Part shown: piece after piece, positions 43,649 through 51,450 of the stretch
Layout of the letters: each line of letters opens with the position of its first letter
Numbering within the stretch: position 1 is the first letter of the stretch
Origin: Gp6-AA40 sp035571515
GTDB lineage: Bacteria > Acidobacteriota > Vicinamibacteria > Vicinamibacterales > UBA2999
Length of the DNA stretch: 64,000 nt
Assembly: GCA_035571515.1 (NCBI GenBank)
Contig: DATNCQ010000081.1
Span: forward strand, 14,079 to 78,078
Reading direction: 5' to 3'
Notes under the pieces: generated by a model
What the model saw: the letters and a program-made list of their open reading frames with translations, nothing else
Databases searched by the model: none
Told to the model about the DNA's origin: nothing
Translations under genes and position numbers: made by a program

Positions 43649-44821
43649 GTGATCGCGACGAGCTCAGCGCCGAGCGTCGAGCAGGTCGCGGCCATTGCCG
43701 CGATCGACAACCCCGTTCTCCGCAACCTGCAGATCACGCAGTGCTATGCGGAGCTCTCCGCCGCGATGCGCGCGCGCACGGGCGGCGCGGCGGACTGGTG
43801 CACGTTCGCGACGTGGGCGTCGCGCCAGGCGGGGAGCACCGTTCGCGGCGAGGATCTGCAGGACACGCTCGATCGCATCCTCGGGACGCGCTCATGGCTG
43901 CTGGCGCCGCTGCAGTCGCTCTCGCGCGTGCTGCTGCGACGCGGACTCTTTCAGCCCGACACGCGGCTGGGGCGCGTCGTGTCCGAGATTCACACGCCGT
44001 TCGACGCCTTCGAGCGCGCCAGCACGCACGTCGCGGCGGGGAACCTGAAGGTCTTCGCGGAAATCGGCCGCGAGTTCGCGCGCTTCATGGCGAGCGTGCC
44101 CGCCGATGCGGCGGAGGATTCGCCGCAGTTCCTTTCCTTCGCCGCCGGGCTGCGTCCGGGTCCTCCGCCTGACGGTCAGGACTATCTACGCGAGGCGTTC
44201 GCGCATTATCAGCAGCAGCGGCAGGAGGCCGATGCGGGCGTCCGCGCCGCGTTGATCCTGCTCGCAAACCTGAAGATCGGCCTGCACGAGCAGACACGGC
44301 TGCAGCCGGAGATTGCCGCCGCGGTCGACGCGCCGATTTCGACCGCCGAGGATCTCGGCGCGCGCGTGCTCCACAGGCTCGTGCCGGCGTCGCGGACGTG
44401 GCCGCGCCTGGCGCACGCGCCGCTGGCGGCGGTCATCGGCTGGCTGGCGGCGCGCGTCAGGCGGGATGCGGTGAAGGCGACGCAGGAGGTCGTGACACAC
44501 GCGCTGATGGTGCTCGCCATCCCTCTGGCGAACGGCGCCTACGCGTCGCTCGGCCTGGGCCGCGATCTCGTGGCGCCGGTTCCAGAGGCGTTCGCGACGT
44601 CGCATCCCGTCCTGGAGACGTTCGTTCTCCAATACGACCCCTGCCCGCCCGGCGGCACGCAGTGCGCGGCAAAGGACTGGTGCGACCTTCGCCAGCGGAT
44701 GCACTACATCGTCCACCTGTTCCGCGCATACGCGGACACGGCGTCGCTGTCCGGTCCGCCATTTACGCCGCAGCAGGTGGCGAGCTTCCGCTCCGGCGTC
44801 GTGCCGAACGGCGAGCTCTAG
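43649..44821 (+). CDS. Conserved cysteine-containing protein of unknown function
   Basis: 390 aa, mostly helical, no signal peptide. Not recognised. Cys residues are placed in short conserved-looking motifs: ITQCYAELS (C32), ADWCTFATWASRQAGS (C51), and a C-terminal cluster DPCPPGGTQCAAKDWCDLRQRMHYIVH (about residues 331-345) that could bind a metal or form disulfides. A central segment (TQEVVTHALMVLAIPLANGAYASLGLG) is hydrophobic but probably not a TM. GTG start, 49 bases after the Oar-like receptor on the same strand, so possibly co-transcribed. Confidence 0.75.
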   Translation: MIATSSAPSVEQVAAIAAIDNPVLRNLQITQCYAELSAAMRARTGGAADWCTFATWASRQAGSTVRGEDLQDTLDRILGTRSWLLAPLQSLSRVLLRRGLFQPDTRLGRVVSEIHTPFDAFERASTHVAAGNLKVFAEIGREFARFMASVPADAAEDSPQFLSFAAGLRPGPPPDGQDYLREAFAHYQQQRQEADAGVRAALILLANLKIGLHEQTRLQPEIAAAVDAPISTAEDLGARVLHRLVPASRTWPRLAHAPLAAVIGWLAARVRRDAVKATQEVVTHALMVLAIPLANGAYASLGLGRDLVAPVPEAFATSHPVLETFVLQYDPCPPGGTQCAAKDWCDLRQRMHYIVHLFRAYADTASLSGPPFTPQQVASFRSGVVPNGEL

Positions 44822-44835
44822 GAGGCCGCGAGCAG

Positions 44836-44877
44836 CCTGCCTCGCCGAAGCGCGCCGATGCCGTTAGCGGAGGCGGG
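44836..44877. repeat. Degenerate palindromic repeat
   Basis: CCTGCCTCGCC (44836-44846) is nearly complementary to GCGGAGGCGGG (44867-44877). The 13-mer TAGCGGAGGCGGG at 44865 recurs exactly at 50710 next to the apt terminator, which suggests a dispersed element rather than chance. No gene overlaps. Confidence 0.4.
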
Positions 44878-44925
44878 GGACCTGGGCTGTCCAGCCGCCT
44901 TCGTATCCTGCGGCCGGAGGGTCGG

Positions 44926-45129
44926 ATGTCACAGTCGCCGTTCGGTCGCACCCTTTCGGAACGGGAGTTGGAGCATCGGCGCCGGATGCTGGCGCACCTG
45001 TCGTCCCCGTCCCCGGACAGGAGCGTCCAGGTACCGGTGTCCCGTCCGCCCGTCACCGCGTCCCGTCCGCCGGACGACTCGCCAGAACGCGGCCGAATCA
45101 TCCCGTTCACGCCACGGGCCGCGAAGTAA
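44926..45129 (+). CDS. Small hypothetical protein
   Basis: 67 aa, Arg/Ser/Pro-rich and hydrophilic: an N-terminal charged helix (LSERELEHRRRMLAHLS) followed by a disordered tail ending IIPFTPRAAK. A good Shine-Dalgarno GGAGG (44916-44920) lies 5 nt before the ATG, which is the main support for it being real. No TM, no Cys, no family recognised. It stands alone between the unknown 390-aa gene and the EEP hydrolase. Confidence 0.5.
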   Translation: MSQSPFGRTLSERELEHRRRMLAHLSSPSPDRSVQVPVSRPPVTASRPPDDSPERGRIIPFTPRAAK

Positions 45130-45226
45130 GACCGCACGTCCGCGGTCCGCCTACGCGAATCACAATCAGCATGCATAGCCCGCGGGCGAGTCCGCGTAAG
45201 ATTGGCACGCTCGCCCCGGAGTCGGC

Positions 45227-46210
45227 ATGCATCACGGAGACGTCACACCTGATATTGCCAGCGGCCTGCTCGCGCTGAAGAAGCGGATCGACGCGGCCAG
45301 GATCCCACCGTCGAAACTTGACGAGACCATCAACGTCGCGGTGTGGAACATCCGCGAATTCGGCAAGAAGGCACGCACGCTTCCCGCCATCCATTACATC
45401 GCGGAGATCCTCAACCAGTTCGATCTCATCGCGCTCGTTGAACTGCGCAACAACCTGGCCGACCTCGGGCGGGTCCTCTGGTTCCTCGGCCCCACCTGGG
45501 ACGTCGTCTACTCGGACTGGATCGAGGATCCGGGCGGCAACGACGAGCGGGTGGCGTTTCTCTTCGATCGCCGCGCGGTGATGTTCAACGGGCTCGCCGC
45601 GGAGATCGACGCGCCGCGGACCGCGAAGGCGAAGGAGTACCTGGCGGACCTGTCGTTCTGGCGCGCTCCCTACATGTGCGCGTTCCGGTCGGGCAACTTC
45701 GACTTCATCCTCATCGCCACGCACACGCGATGGGGCGACAGTGAGAAGTCGCGCGCGGCGGAGCTCAAGCTGCTGGCGGACTGGATCGACATCCGGTTCA
45801 AGAGCGCGTACGTCGAGGACACCGATCTGATCGTCCTGGGAGACTTCAACGTGCCCAAGCTCGACGGCAACCTGTTTCAGTCGCTGACGAGCCGCGGGCT
45901 TCAAATCCCCGAGTGCCTGCGGATCCTGAAGGTGGGCGACCGGGTGATCGGGGGATCGAACCTCGGCCAGGACGCGCGCTTCGATCAGATCCTGCACCTG
46001 CCGACGATGAAGAAGCGGTTCACGGACGCGGGTGGCGCGCTCGATTTCTTCGTCAGCGACAAGAGCATCAAGGAGATGTTCCCGAAGAGCAAGTACACCC
46101 GGCAGGAGTTCACGTTTCAGCTCTCGGATCACCTCCCGGTGTGGACGCAGATCAAGACGGACATCGACGGCGATCGCCTGACGCAGATCGTGAGGGACAG
46201 CCGGCAGTAG
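45227..46210 (+). CDS. Endonuclease/exonuclease/phosphatase (EEP) superfamily hydrolase
   Basis: 327 aa without a signal peptide. EEP motifs in order: VAVWNIREFG (metal-site Asn, about 38-47), IALVELRNN (Glu), LIATHTRWGD (His), VLGDFNV (about residue 205) and the terminal SDHLPVW (about 300). Members cut DNA, RNA, phosphoinositides or other phosphodiesters; the substrate here is open. Its central motif spacing is like that of cytosolic nucleases. TAAGAT (45197-45202) is a reasonable -10, with CGGAG before the ATG. Confidence 0.88.
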   Translation: MHHGDVTPDIASGLLALKKRIDAARIPPSKLDETINVAVWNIREFGKKARTLPAIHYIAEILNQFDLIALVELRNNLADLGRVLWFLGPTWDVVYSDWIEDPGGNDERVAFLFDRRAVMFNGLAAEIDAPRTAKAKEYLADLSFWRAPYMCAFRSGNFDFILIATHTRWGDSEKSRAAELKLLADWIDIRFKSAYVEDTDLIVLGDFNVPKLDGNLFQSLTSRGLQIPECLRILKVGDRVIGGSNLGQDARFDQILHLPTMKKRFTDAGGALDFFVSDKSIKEMFPKSKYTRQEFTFQLSDHLPVWTQIKTDIDGDRLTQIVRDSRQ

Positions 46211-46256
46211 GCAGGTGGGCACGCGGCGACAGCGACGGCGTGAAGATTCGACGGGG

Positions 46257-46655
46257 TCATGGTTTTCGCCTCAGCTCCTTCACTTTCCCTCTCGCCTTCT
46301 TCGACTCCAGCCTCTTCTCCCGCGCGGCGCGCCCCGGCTTCGTTTTTTTCCGGCGGCGCGGTTTCTTCGCCGCCTGCGTGATGAGCGCGATCAGGCGCTG
46401 CCGCGCGGCTTCACGATTGCGCGCCTGCGTGCGGTGTTCGCGACTGTCGATGATCAGCACCCCGTCGTCCGTGCTGCGTTGACCCGCGAGCGCGAGCAGC
46501 CGCTCCTTCACGTCCGGTGGCAGCGACGAGGCGCGCACATCGAAACGGAGTTCGACCGCCGTGGACACCTTGTTGACATGCTGGCCGCCGGGTCCGGAGG
46601 CGCGCACGAAGCGCTCCTCGATCTCGCGGTCATCGAAGGCGATCGTCCTGGTCAT
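46257..46655 (-). CDS. arfB: Alternative ribosome-rescue factor ArfB
   Basis: 132-aa codon-independent peptidyl-tRNA hydrolase that frees stalled ribosomes. The catalytic loop GPGGQHVNKV lies near residue 20, as in class I release factors, and a long basic tail (PRRRKKTKPGRAAREKRL...) is the part that enters the empty mRNA channel. The codon-recognition domains of RF1/RF2 are absent, confirming ArfB/YaeJ. ATG 46655 is used. Divergent from the DUF1326 gene. Confidence 0.93.
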   Translation of the reverse strand: MTRTIAFDDREIEERFVRASGPGGQHVNKVSTAVELRFDVRASSLPPDVKERLLALAGQRSTDDGVLIIDSREHRTQARNREAARQRLIALITQAAKKPRRRKKTKPGRAAREKRLESKKARGKVKELRRKP

Positions 46656-46679
46656 GCGCAAAACTGTGCAAGAGTGTAC

Positions 46680-46706
46680 GGTGTAGGACAAACACCTGCA
46701 TATAAT
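46680..46706 (+). promoter_or_regulatory. Promoter of the DUF1326-DUF2182 pair with a small inverted repeat
   Basis: TATAAT (46701-46706) is a perfect -10, 22 nt before the ATG. A clear -35 is missing; where it should lie there is an inverted repeat GGTGT (46680-46684)-N7-ACACC (46692-46696), so activator or repressor binding is plausible. GGAGG before the ATG serves translation. Confidence 0.5.
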
Positions 46707-46728
46707 CCCGGAGAATCGGAGGCAAAAG

Positions 46729-47355
46729 ATGGCGTCACCGTCGTGGCACGTGAGCGGCCAGTACTTCGAGACCTGTAGTTGCGACTTCGTCTGTCCCTGC
46801 ATTCTCGGCCGGATGGCCGTACGCCCGACCCGGGGATCCTGCACGTTTGCCATGGCCATGCGCATCGATCGCGGCACCTTCGGCACCATCGCGCTCGACG
46901 GGATCACCTTCATCATCGTCGGCTACACGCCCGAGGAGATGGGGAAGGGCAACTGGTCCGTCGGGCTCGTCATCGACGAGCGGGCCAGCGCCGAACAAAT
47001 CGGCGCGATTACCGTCATCGCCAGCGGGTCGGCAGGCGGCCCGATGGCGCCGCTGTCGGGCCTCATCGGGAAGTTTCTCGGCGCCGACACCGCGTCGATC
47101 TGGTACGAAGAGAGCGGCGTCAAGTACGCCATCAAGGCGGGCGGCCTGGTCGACATGGCGGCCGACGGGGCCATGGGAATCGACCCGAGCGTGACCGACC
47201 CGATGTTCATCGGGAACACCGGCCATCCCGTGTCGAGTCGCCTCGCGCTCGCGCGTGCGTCGAGGAGCCATGTGCACGCGCTCGGCCTCGCGTGGGACGA
47301 CGAGAGCGGGAAGAACAACGGCCACTTCGCACCGTTCAACTGGCGCAGTGCATAA
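46729..47355 (+). CDS. DUF1326 protein with Cys-rich N-terminal motif
   Basis: 208 aa, cytosolic. The N-terminus has the family motif FETCSCDFVCPC (residues 14-25), a compact four-Cys CxCxxxCxC cluster suited to binding a metal ion; the rest is a two-layer alpha/beta domain (IDERASAEQIGAITVIASG, ...HPVSSRLALARASRSHVHALG). Function of the family is not established. Start ATG 46729 has GGAGG upstream. Its stop overlaps the DUF2182 start by 8 bases, and the two domain families are commonly neighbours, so they probably act together. Confidence 0.88.
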   Translation: MASPSWHVSGQYFETCSCDFVCPCILGRMAVRPTRGSCTFAMAMRIDRGTFGTIALDGITFIIVGYTPEEMGKGNWSVGLVIDERASAEQIGAITVIASGSAGGPMAPLSGLIGKFLGADTASIWYEESGVKYAIKAGGLVDMAADGAMGIDPSVTDPMFIGNTGHPVSSRLALARASRSHVHALGLAWDDESGKNNGHFAPFNWRSA

Positions 47356-48154
47356 CCCCGCCGCCGACGAGCGGCCGCCCACGCGCCTCGAGGTCGCGCT
47401 GGGATCCGACCGCGCGCCGCACGTCATCCTGCTGATCCTGTTCCCGCTCGTCTGCTGGTCGTGGATCGTCGTCATGGCGCGCGACATGTACGGGCCGATG
47501 ACCGGCGCCAGCGCGTGGATGATGACGCCGACCTGGGACGCGCGGCATCTGCTCCTGCTGTGGGCGATGTGGGCGGTGATGATGGCCGGCATGATGCTGC
47601 CGTCGGCGGCGCCGCTCCTCCTGCTGTACGGCGTCGCGGCCAGGCGGCAGGGTCTCGGCGCCGCCGCCTCGCGGCAGATCTACGCGCTGGCCGCGGGATA
47701 CGTCGCGGTGTGGGCGCTGTTCAGTGTCGTCGCGACGCTGGCTCAGCGCATCCTCTCCGGGCTCCTGATCCTGTCGCCGATGATGACGCCCACCCAACCG
47801 GCGATCGGCGCGGCGCTGCTCCTGGTAGCCGGCGTCTACGAGCTGACGCCGTTGAAGTACGCCTGCCTGCGGAACTGCCAGTCGCCCATGAGCTTCCTGA
47901 TGCACCGCTGGCGCGCCGGTACCGGCGGCGCGTTGCGCATGGGGGTCGCTCACGGCGTCAATTGTCTCGGCTGCTGCTGGGCGCTGATGCTGCTGCTCTT
48001 CGCGGGCGGGGTGATGAACCTCGCGGTAATCGCGGCGTTGACCGCATTTGTCGCCTTCGAGAAGCTCGCGCCGTTCGGCGTCCGCGGCGCGCGCGTCAGT
48101 GGCGGGCTGCTGGTGGCCGCTGCCCTCTGGATGCTGCTTCAGTCGCGCTCGTGA
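47348..48154 (+). CDS. DUF2182 integral membrane protein
   Basis: 268 aa with six or so TM helices. Two Met-rich helices stand out (HLLLLWAMWAVMMAGMMLPSAAP and LLILSPMMTPTQ), plus Cys motifs YACLRNCQSP and HGVNCLGCCWALML in or near the membrane, typical of this predicted metal-binding family. The GTG at 47348 is inside the DUF1326 gene; the upstream open frame to 47255 is a shadow. A metal-handling role (transport or delivery) with DUF1326 is inference. Confidence 0.88.
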   Translation: MHNPAADERPPTRLEVALGSDRAPHVILLILFPLVCWSWIVVMARDMYGPMTGASAWMMTPTWDARHLLLLWAMWAVMMAGMMLPSAAPLLLLYGVAARRQGLGAAASRQIYALAAGYVAVWALFSVVATLAQRILSGLLILSPMMTPTQPAIGAALLLVAGVYELTPLKYACLRNCQSPMSFLMHRWRAGTGGALRMGVAHGVNCLGCCWALMLLLFAGGVMNLAVIAALTAFVAFEKLAPFGVRGARVSGGLLVAAALWMLLQSRS

Positions 48155-48934
48155 TTACCGCGCCCCGTCGACGAACGCGGTGTAGTCGTCTGGCGTAATC
48201 ACCAGATCCCGCACGACGCCGGGTCCCCCGAGCGCGCGTCCGGCCGCGCCGTTGATGGTGTAGGTGACCGCCGATGCATCGCCGACGCGCACGGCGATCT
48301 GCTTCCGCGCATCGAGGCTGAGATTCTCGCCGGCCGTGAACAACCTGTACGCGCGCCGCTCGCCGTCGGCGGTGACGTCCAGCCAGACGTCACCCGTCGC
48401 GTGAAAGTTGAGGACGAGGGGCATCGATGCCGGGGCGACGGGAGCCGCAGCCGCCGAAATGACCGCCGGAATGGCTTCGGGCGCGGCATGCGGCGCGGTT
48501 TCCGCCGCCGGGACGACATCGTTCACCAAATCACGTACTTCGGGCGCTGGCAGGCGGGCCGCGTCAGCGCTGACACGGGCGCTGTTGCGCCAGACGACAG
48601 CCGCAACCAGCACGGCCGCCGCGATGCCGACGACCATCCATGGGGAGGCGCGACGGTCGGTGGTCGCCGGTGCGGCGACCGGCTCCGGCTCGACAATGGG
48701 CGTGCTCGCCTCGGCGCGGTAGTGCGCCCACAGCGCGTCGCCATCGAGGCCGACCGCGCGTGCGAACGATGTCAGGTAGCCGCGGGTGAAGATTCCGCCC
48801 GGAATGCGCGACAGGTCGTCGCGCTCGATGTCGGCGAGAATCCAGCGTGAAATCTTGGTGTGGTCGGATACATCCCGGAGGGTGAGGTGCGCCTGCTCGC
48901 GCGCCTCCCGCAGTCGCTCGCCGACGGTGGGCAT
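48155..48934 (-). CDS. RodZ-like HTH/TM protein
   Basis: 259 aa. N-terminal HTH of the RodZ type (VGERLREAREQAHLTLRDVSDHTKISRWILADIERDDLSRIPGGIFTRGYLTSFARAVG, about 4-62), a single TM (WMVVGIAAAVLVAAVVW, about 98-115), a Pro/Ala-rich linker and a C-terminal beta domain of the DUF4115 kind (about 170-259). RodZ links MreB to the envelope for rod shape. The neighbourhood has no mre genes; convergent with DUF2182 with no bases between the stops. Confidence 0.85.
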   Translation of the reverse strand: MPTVGERLREAREQAHLTLRDVSDHTKISRWILADIERDDLSRIPGGIFTRGYLTSFARAVGLDGDALWAHYRAEASTPIVEPEPVAAPATTDRRASPWMVVGIAAAVLVAAVVWRNSARVSADAARLPAPEVRDLVNDVVPAAETAPHAAPEAIPAVISAAAAPVAPASMPLVLNFHATGDVWLDVTADGERRAYRLFTAGENLSLDARKQIAVRVGDASAVTYTINGAAGRALGGPGVVRDLVITPDDYTAFVDGAR

Positions 48935-48971
48935 GGGGGCCTCCGCCGGCCTTCATGCAAGCCGGCTTCCG

Positions 48972-49661
48972 TCAGCAGGGAATCGCGATCCCCGTGTGAA
49001 TGAAGTCGCCAACCACCTCGTACTGGCCGGTGACGATGGTGCCGCCCACCCAGGCCGGAGACAGCATCACCTTGAGCCGCGCGCGGAAGCGTCCCGTCGC
49101 GCGCTGCACGTCCTCGATGGAGGCATCCAGGTAGCCGAACGAGCGGCCAACCTGCGGGTGCAGCCCCTTGTAGAGGGAATGCTTCGCCGAGACGATGAGC
49201 GCCACCGCGCTCGCGTAGTCTCCCTTCATCCCGTCCATCACGCCGAGCACTTCGGGACTGGTCGCGGCCCGCGAGGCGAGCATGTGCGCGCGGTCGAGCG
49301 ACGTGATCGGCTCGATGTCGATGCCGACGCCGCCGCATTGCCGGCGAGGCGCCGCCGCGGCCGACACGAGCGACATGACGTGGGTGATGGAACCGACCGT
49401 GCCGTACGGCCATGCGGGCGCGTTGTTGTCGTTGACGCCGGGGCAGGCGCCGGCGAGGCCGAGCTGTTCGAGCGCCCGCATCGCGCAATACCGCCCCGCA
49501 CGATATGCGTTCTGCCGATCCGGCGGCGCCAGCAGCCACGCTGGCGGCAGCGCAATCTTCTTCGCGGCCGCTTCGTCGACCTGCTCGAGAAAGAGCGACA
49601 CTTGCGACACCCACGTGGGAAGCACGCGGGGCACGACGACAACAGACGGCTCCAGAGACAC
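48972..49661 (-). CDS. EntD/Sfp-type 4'-phosphopantetheinyl transferase
   Basis: 229 aa. Transfers phosphopantetheine from CoA to carrier-protein serines. Motifs: RAGRYCAMRAL, WPYGTVGSITH (His94), GVGIDIEPI (D115 and E117, Mg ligands) and VSAKHSLYKGLHP. The last motif normally reads SAKES; here the Glu is replaced by His161, which could weaken Mg binding or reflect a changed mechanism. GTG 49661 with GAGGG upstream is chosen; the open frame to 49829 crosses the promoter region. No PKS/NRPS or fatty-acid gene is adjacent. Confidence 0.85.
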   Translation of the reverse strand: MSLEPSVVVVPRVLPTWVSQVSLFLEQVDEAAAKKIALPPAWLLAPPDRQNAYRAGRYCAMRALEQLGLAGACPGVNDNNAPAWPYGTVGSITHVMSLVSAAAAPRRQCGGVGIDIEPITSLDRAHMLASRAATSPEVLGVMDGMKGDYASAVALIVSAKHSLYKGLHPQVGRSFGYLDASIEDVQRATGRFRARLKVMLSPAWVGGTIVTGQYEVVGDFIHTGIAIPC

Positions 49662-49896
49662 GTTGCCCTCGGGATAGTGGCCGCCTGCTTTGGGGGGAGG
49701 TAAAGCGGGACCTTGGTTGCGCGAAATTATAGAGCTAACCCGGCCGTATGCAGAAGAATTTTTGCGCCGTTCGACGATCGCAGAAGGGCAAACGACCGCA
49801 CGCAAAAAATTATCCGGCAATGCACGCAACGCGTCCGCGAGATGGCATCAGATAGAATTTCCGCCGGCGCTGCGGCGGCAACGGGACGATACGCGA
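49662..49896. promoter_or_regulatory. Divergent intergenic region
   Basis: Between the PPTase and acylphosphatase genes. A perfect TATAAT on the minus strand (49731-49726) is the likely PPTase -10, though its -35 is poor. TAGAAT (49853-49858) is a -10 candidate for acylphosphatase. TTTTTGCG (49759-49766) and CGCAAAAA (49801-49808) form an 8-bp inverted repeat with a 34-nt loop. No gene is seen. Confidence 0.4.
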
Positions 49897-50169
49897 ATGA
49901 AAGTAGCGCGCAGATTTGTGATCAGCGGGCGAGTCCAGGGCGTCGGCTTCCGGTGGTTCGTTCACGACGCGGCCACGCGTGAAGGTGTCGCCGGCTGGGT
50001 TACAAATCTGCTCGACGGCCGCGTCGAGGCGTTCGTCGAAGGCGATCAGGAGGCGGTGCGGCGCGTCGAATCGGCGCTCCACATCGGCCCTCGCAGTGCG
50101 CGCGTCGAACGCGTCGCGGCGTTCGACGAGGACGTGACCAGCGGTCTGAAAGGATTTTCCATTCGATAA
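49897..50169 (+). CDS. acyP: Acylphosphatase
   Basis: 90 aa. Hydrolyses carboxyl-phosphate bonds. The signature GRVQGVGFRWFVHDAA holds the phosphate loop and catalytic Arg, and GWVTNLLDGRVEAFVEG has the catalytic Asn. Length is normal. ATG 49897; an open frame to 49690 exists but contains the promoter region. apt starts 20 bases downstream on the same strand, so the two may be co-transcribed. Confidence 0.93.
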   Translation: MKVARRFVISGRVQGVGFRWFVHDAATREGVAGWVTNLLDGRVEAFVEGDQEAVRRVESALHIGPRSARVERVAAFDEDVTSGLKGFSIR

Positions 50170-50189
50170 CCGTCGCGGTTAAAGGACTC

Positions 50190-50711
50190 ATGTTGACCAT
50201 CGACCTCAAGCAGATGATTCGCAGCGTCCCCGACTTCCCGAAGCCGGGTATCAACTTCTACGACATCACGACGCTGCTGAAGGACCCGCAGGGCCTGAAG
50301 GCGACCATCGACTCGCTCACCGTCCCCTACGAGGCATCCGGCATCGATGTCGTCGTCGGCATCGAGAGCCGCGGCTTCATCCTCGGCTCGGCGGTGGCGC
50401 AGCGCATCGGCGCCGGCTTCATCCCGGTCAGAAAGGCGGGCAAGCTGCCCGCGAAGGCGATCAAGGAGATCTACGAGCTGGAATACGGCAAGGACGCCCT
50501 CGAGATCCACGCGGACGCGATCGAACCAGGACAGCGCGTGCTCATCGTGGACGACGTGCTGGCGACGGGCGGAACGGCGGCGGCGACGACGCGCCTGGTG
50601 AAGCAGCTGGGCGGAGCGCTCCAGGGGCTGGCGTTCCTCATCGAGCTGACGTTTCTCAACGGCAAGTCGAAGCTCGCCGGCGAGCAAGTGTATTCGGTGT
50701 TGCAGTACTAG
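50190..50711 (+). CDS. apt: Adenine phosphoribosyltransferase
   Basis: 173 aa. Purine salvage: adenine + PRPP to AMP. Contains the PRPP-binding motif VLIVDDVLATGGTAAA and the APRT-specific IESRGFILGSAVAQRIGAGFIPVRKAGKLP segment; N-terminal hood VPDFPKPGINFYDIT. Normal length. Followed by a strong hairpin terminator at 50718. Confidence 0.97.
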   Translation: MLTIDLKQMIRSVPDFPKPGINFYDITTLLKDPQGLKATIDSLTVPYEASGIDVVVGIESRGFILGSAVAQRIGAGFIPVRKAGKLPAKAIKEIYELEYGKDALEIHADAIEPGQRVLIVDDVLATGGTAAATTRLVKQLGGALQGLAFLIELTFLNGKSKLAGEQVYSVLQY

Positions 50712-50717
50712 CGGAGG

Positions 50718-50744
50718 CGGGCCGTCCGGTCCGGACGGCCCGCG
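50718..50744. terminator. Strong bidirectional hairpin between apt and GNAT gene
   Basis: GCGGGCCGTCCGG (50718-50730) and its perfect complement (50732-50744) around a single T; in practice an 11-bp stem with a GGTCC loop. It is followed by a pyrimidine-rich stretch and lies between two converging genes, so it probably ends both. Confidence 0.7.
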
Positions 50745-50754
50745 GTCTTCTCTT

Positions 50755-51435
50755 CTACGACACGCGGCGTGGCGTGTAGCGCACGTCGCGCACCGCCCAG
50801 TCCGTGTCCAGGATCGCCGACAGGAACTGGTCGTAGTGGATGCCGTTCTTCACGAACGACTTCCGGAGGCGCACCTCGCGCACGGCGCCGAGCTTCTGCA
50901 GCGCGCCGTTGCCGCGCCCGTTGTGCACCGCGCAGCGCGCTTCCACCCGGTGCACGCCGATCTGCCCGAAGGCGAAATCGAGCACCAGCTGCGCGCCCTC
51001 GGCGAACATCCCGTTGCCCCAGAACGGCGAGCCGAGGGCAAAGCCCCACTCGGCGGTCCCGAAGCCCTTCTCCAGCGAACGCACCTGGATGATGCCGACC
51101 GCCTCGTGCATGCCCTTCGGCACGATGCCGAAGCAGACCAGCTCGCCGGCCACCCGCTTCTTGTGCGTCCACTCGATGAAGCGCTCGTACCCTTCAATCG
51201 TGGTCGGCGGCGGCGAGATGAATCGCGACACTTCCTCGGTCGAGAGCATCGCGAACAGGGTCGGCGCGTCGGACAGCTGCAGCTCGCGCAGCGTGATCGA
51301 CTCGCCGGACAGCAGCGGCAGCAACGCGCGCCAGTCGGATGAAACGGTTTCGGGCTGGGGCACCGCGAGCGTGGCCGCGGAGGAACGGGCGACCATCATG
51401 TTCAACGCGATCGAGTTCGGCTCTTGATGGATCAT
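50755..51435 (-). CDS. GNAT N-acetyltransferase (RimJ/RimL type)
   Basis: 226 aa. A variable N-terminal 40 residues precede the GNAT fold: ITLRELQLSDAPTLFAMLS (N-terminal strand and helix), the acetyl-CoA loop SPFWGNGMFAEGAQLVLDFAFG, and VEARCAVHNGRGNGALQKLGAVREVRLRKSF (C-terminal). This is the RimJ/RimL branch that modifies protein N-termini or small molecules; substrate unknown. ATG 51435 has AGGGA just upstream. Confidence 0.85.
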   Translation of the reverse strand: MIHQEPNSIALNMMVARSSAATLAVPQPETVSSDWRALLPLLSGESITLRELQLSDAPTLFAMLSTEEVSRFISPPPTTIEGYERFIEWTHKKRVAGELVCFGIVPKGMHEAVGIIQVRSLEKGFGTAEWGFALGSPFWGNGMFAEGAQLVLDFAFGQIGVHRVEARCAVHNGRGNGALQKLGAVREVRLRKSFVKNGIHYDQFLSAILDTDWAVRDVRYTPRRVS

Positions 51436-51450
51436 GGGTTCCCTGCCTCG

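Noticed and set aside
44763..45176. 137-codon minus-strand frame
   Set aside because: Arg/Ser-rich with no motif, and opposite to the small plus-strand gene that has a good ribosome-binding site.
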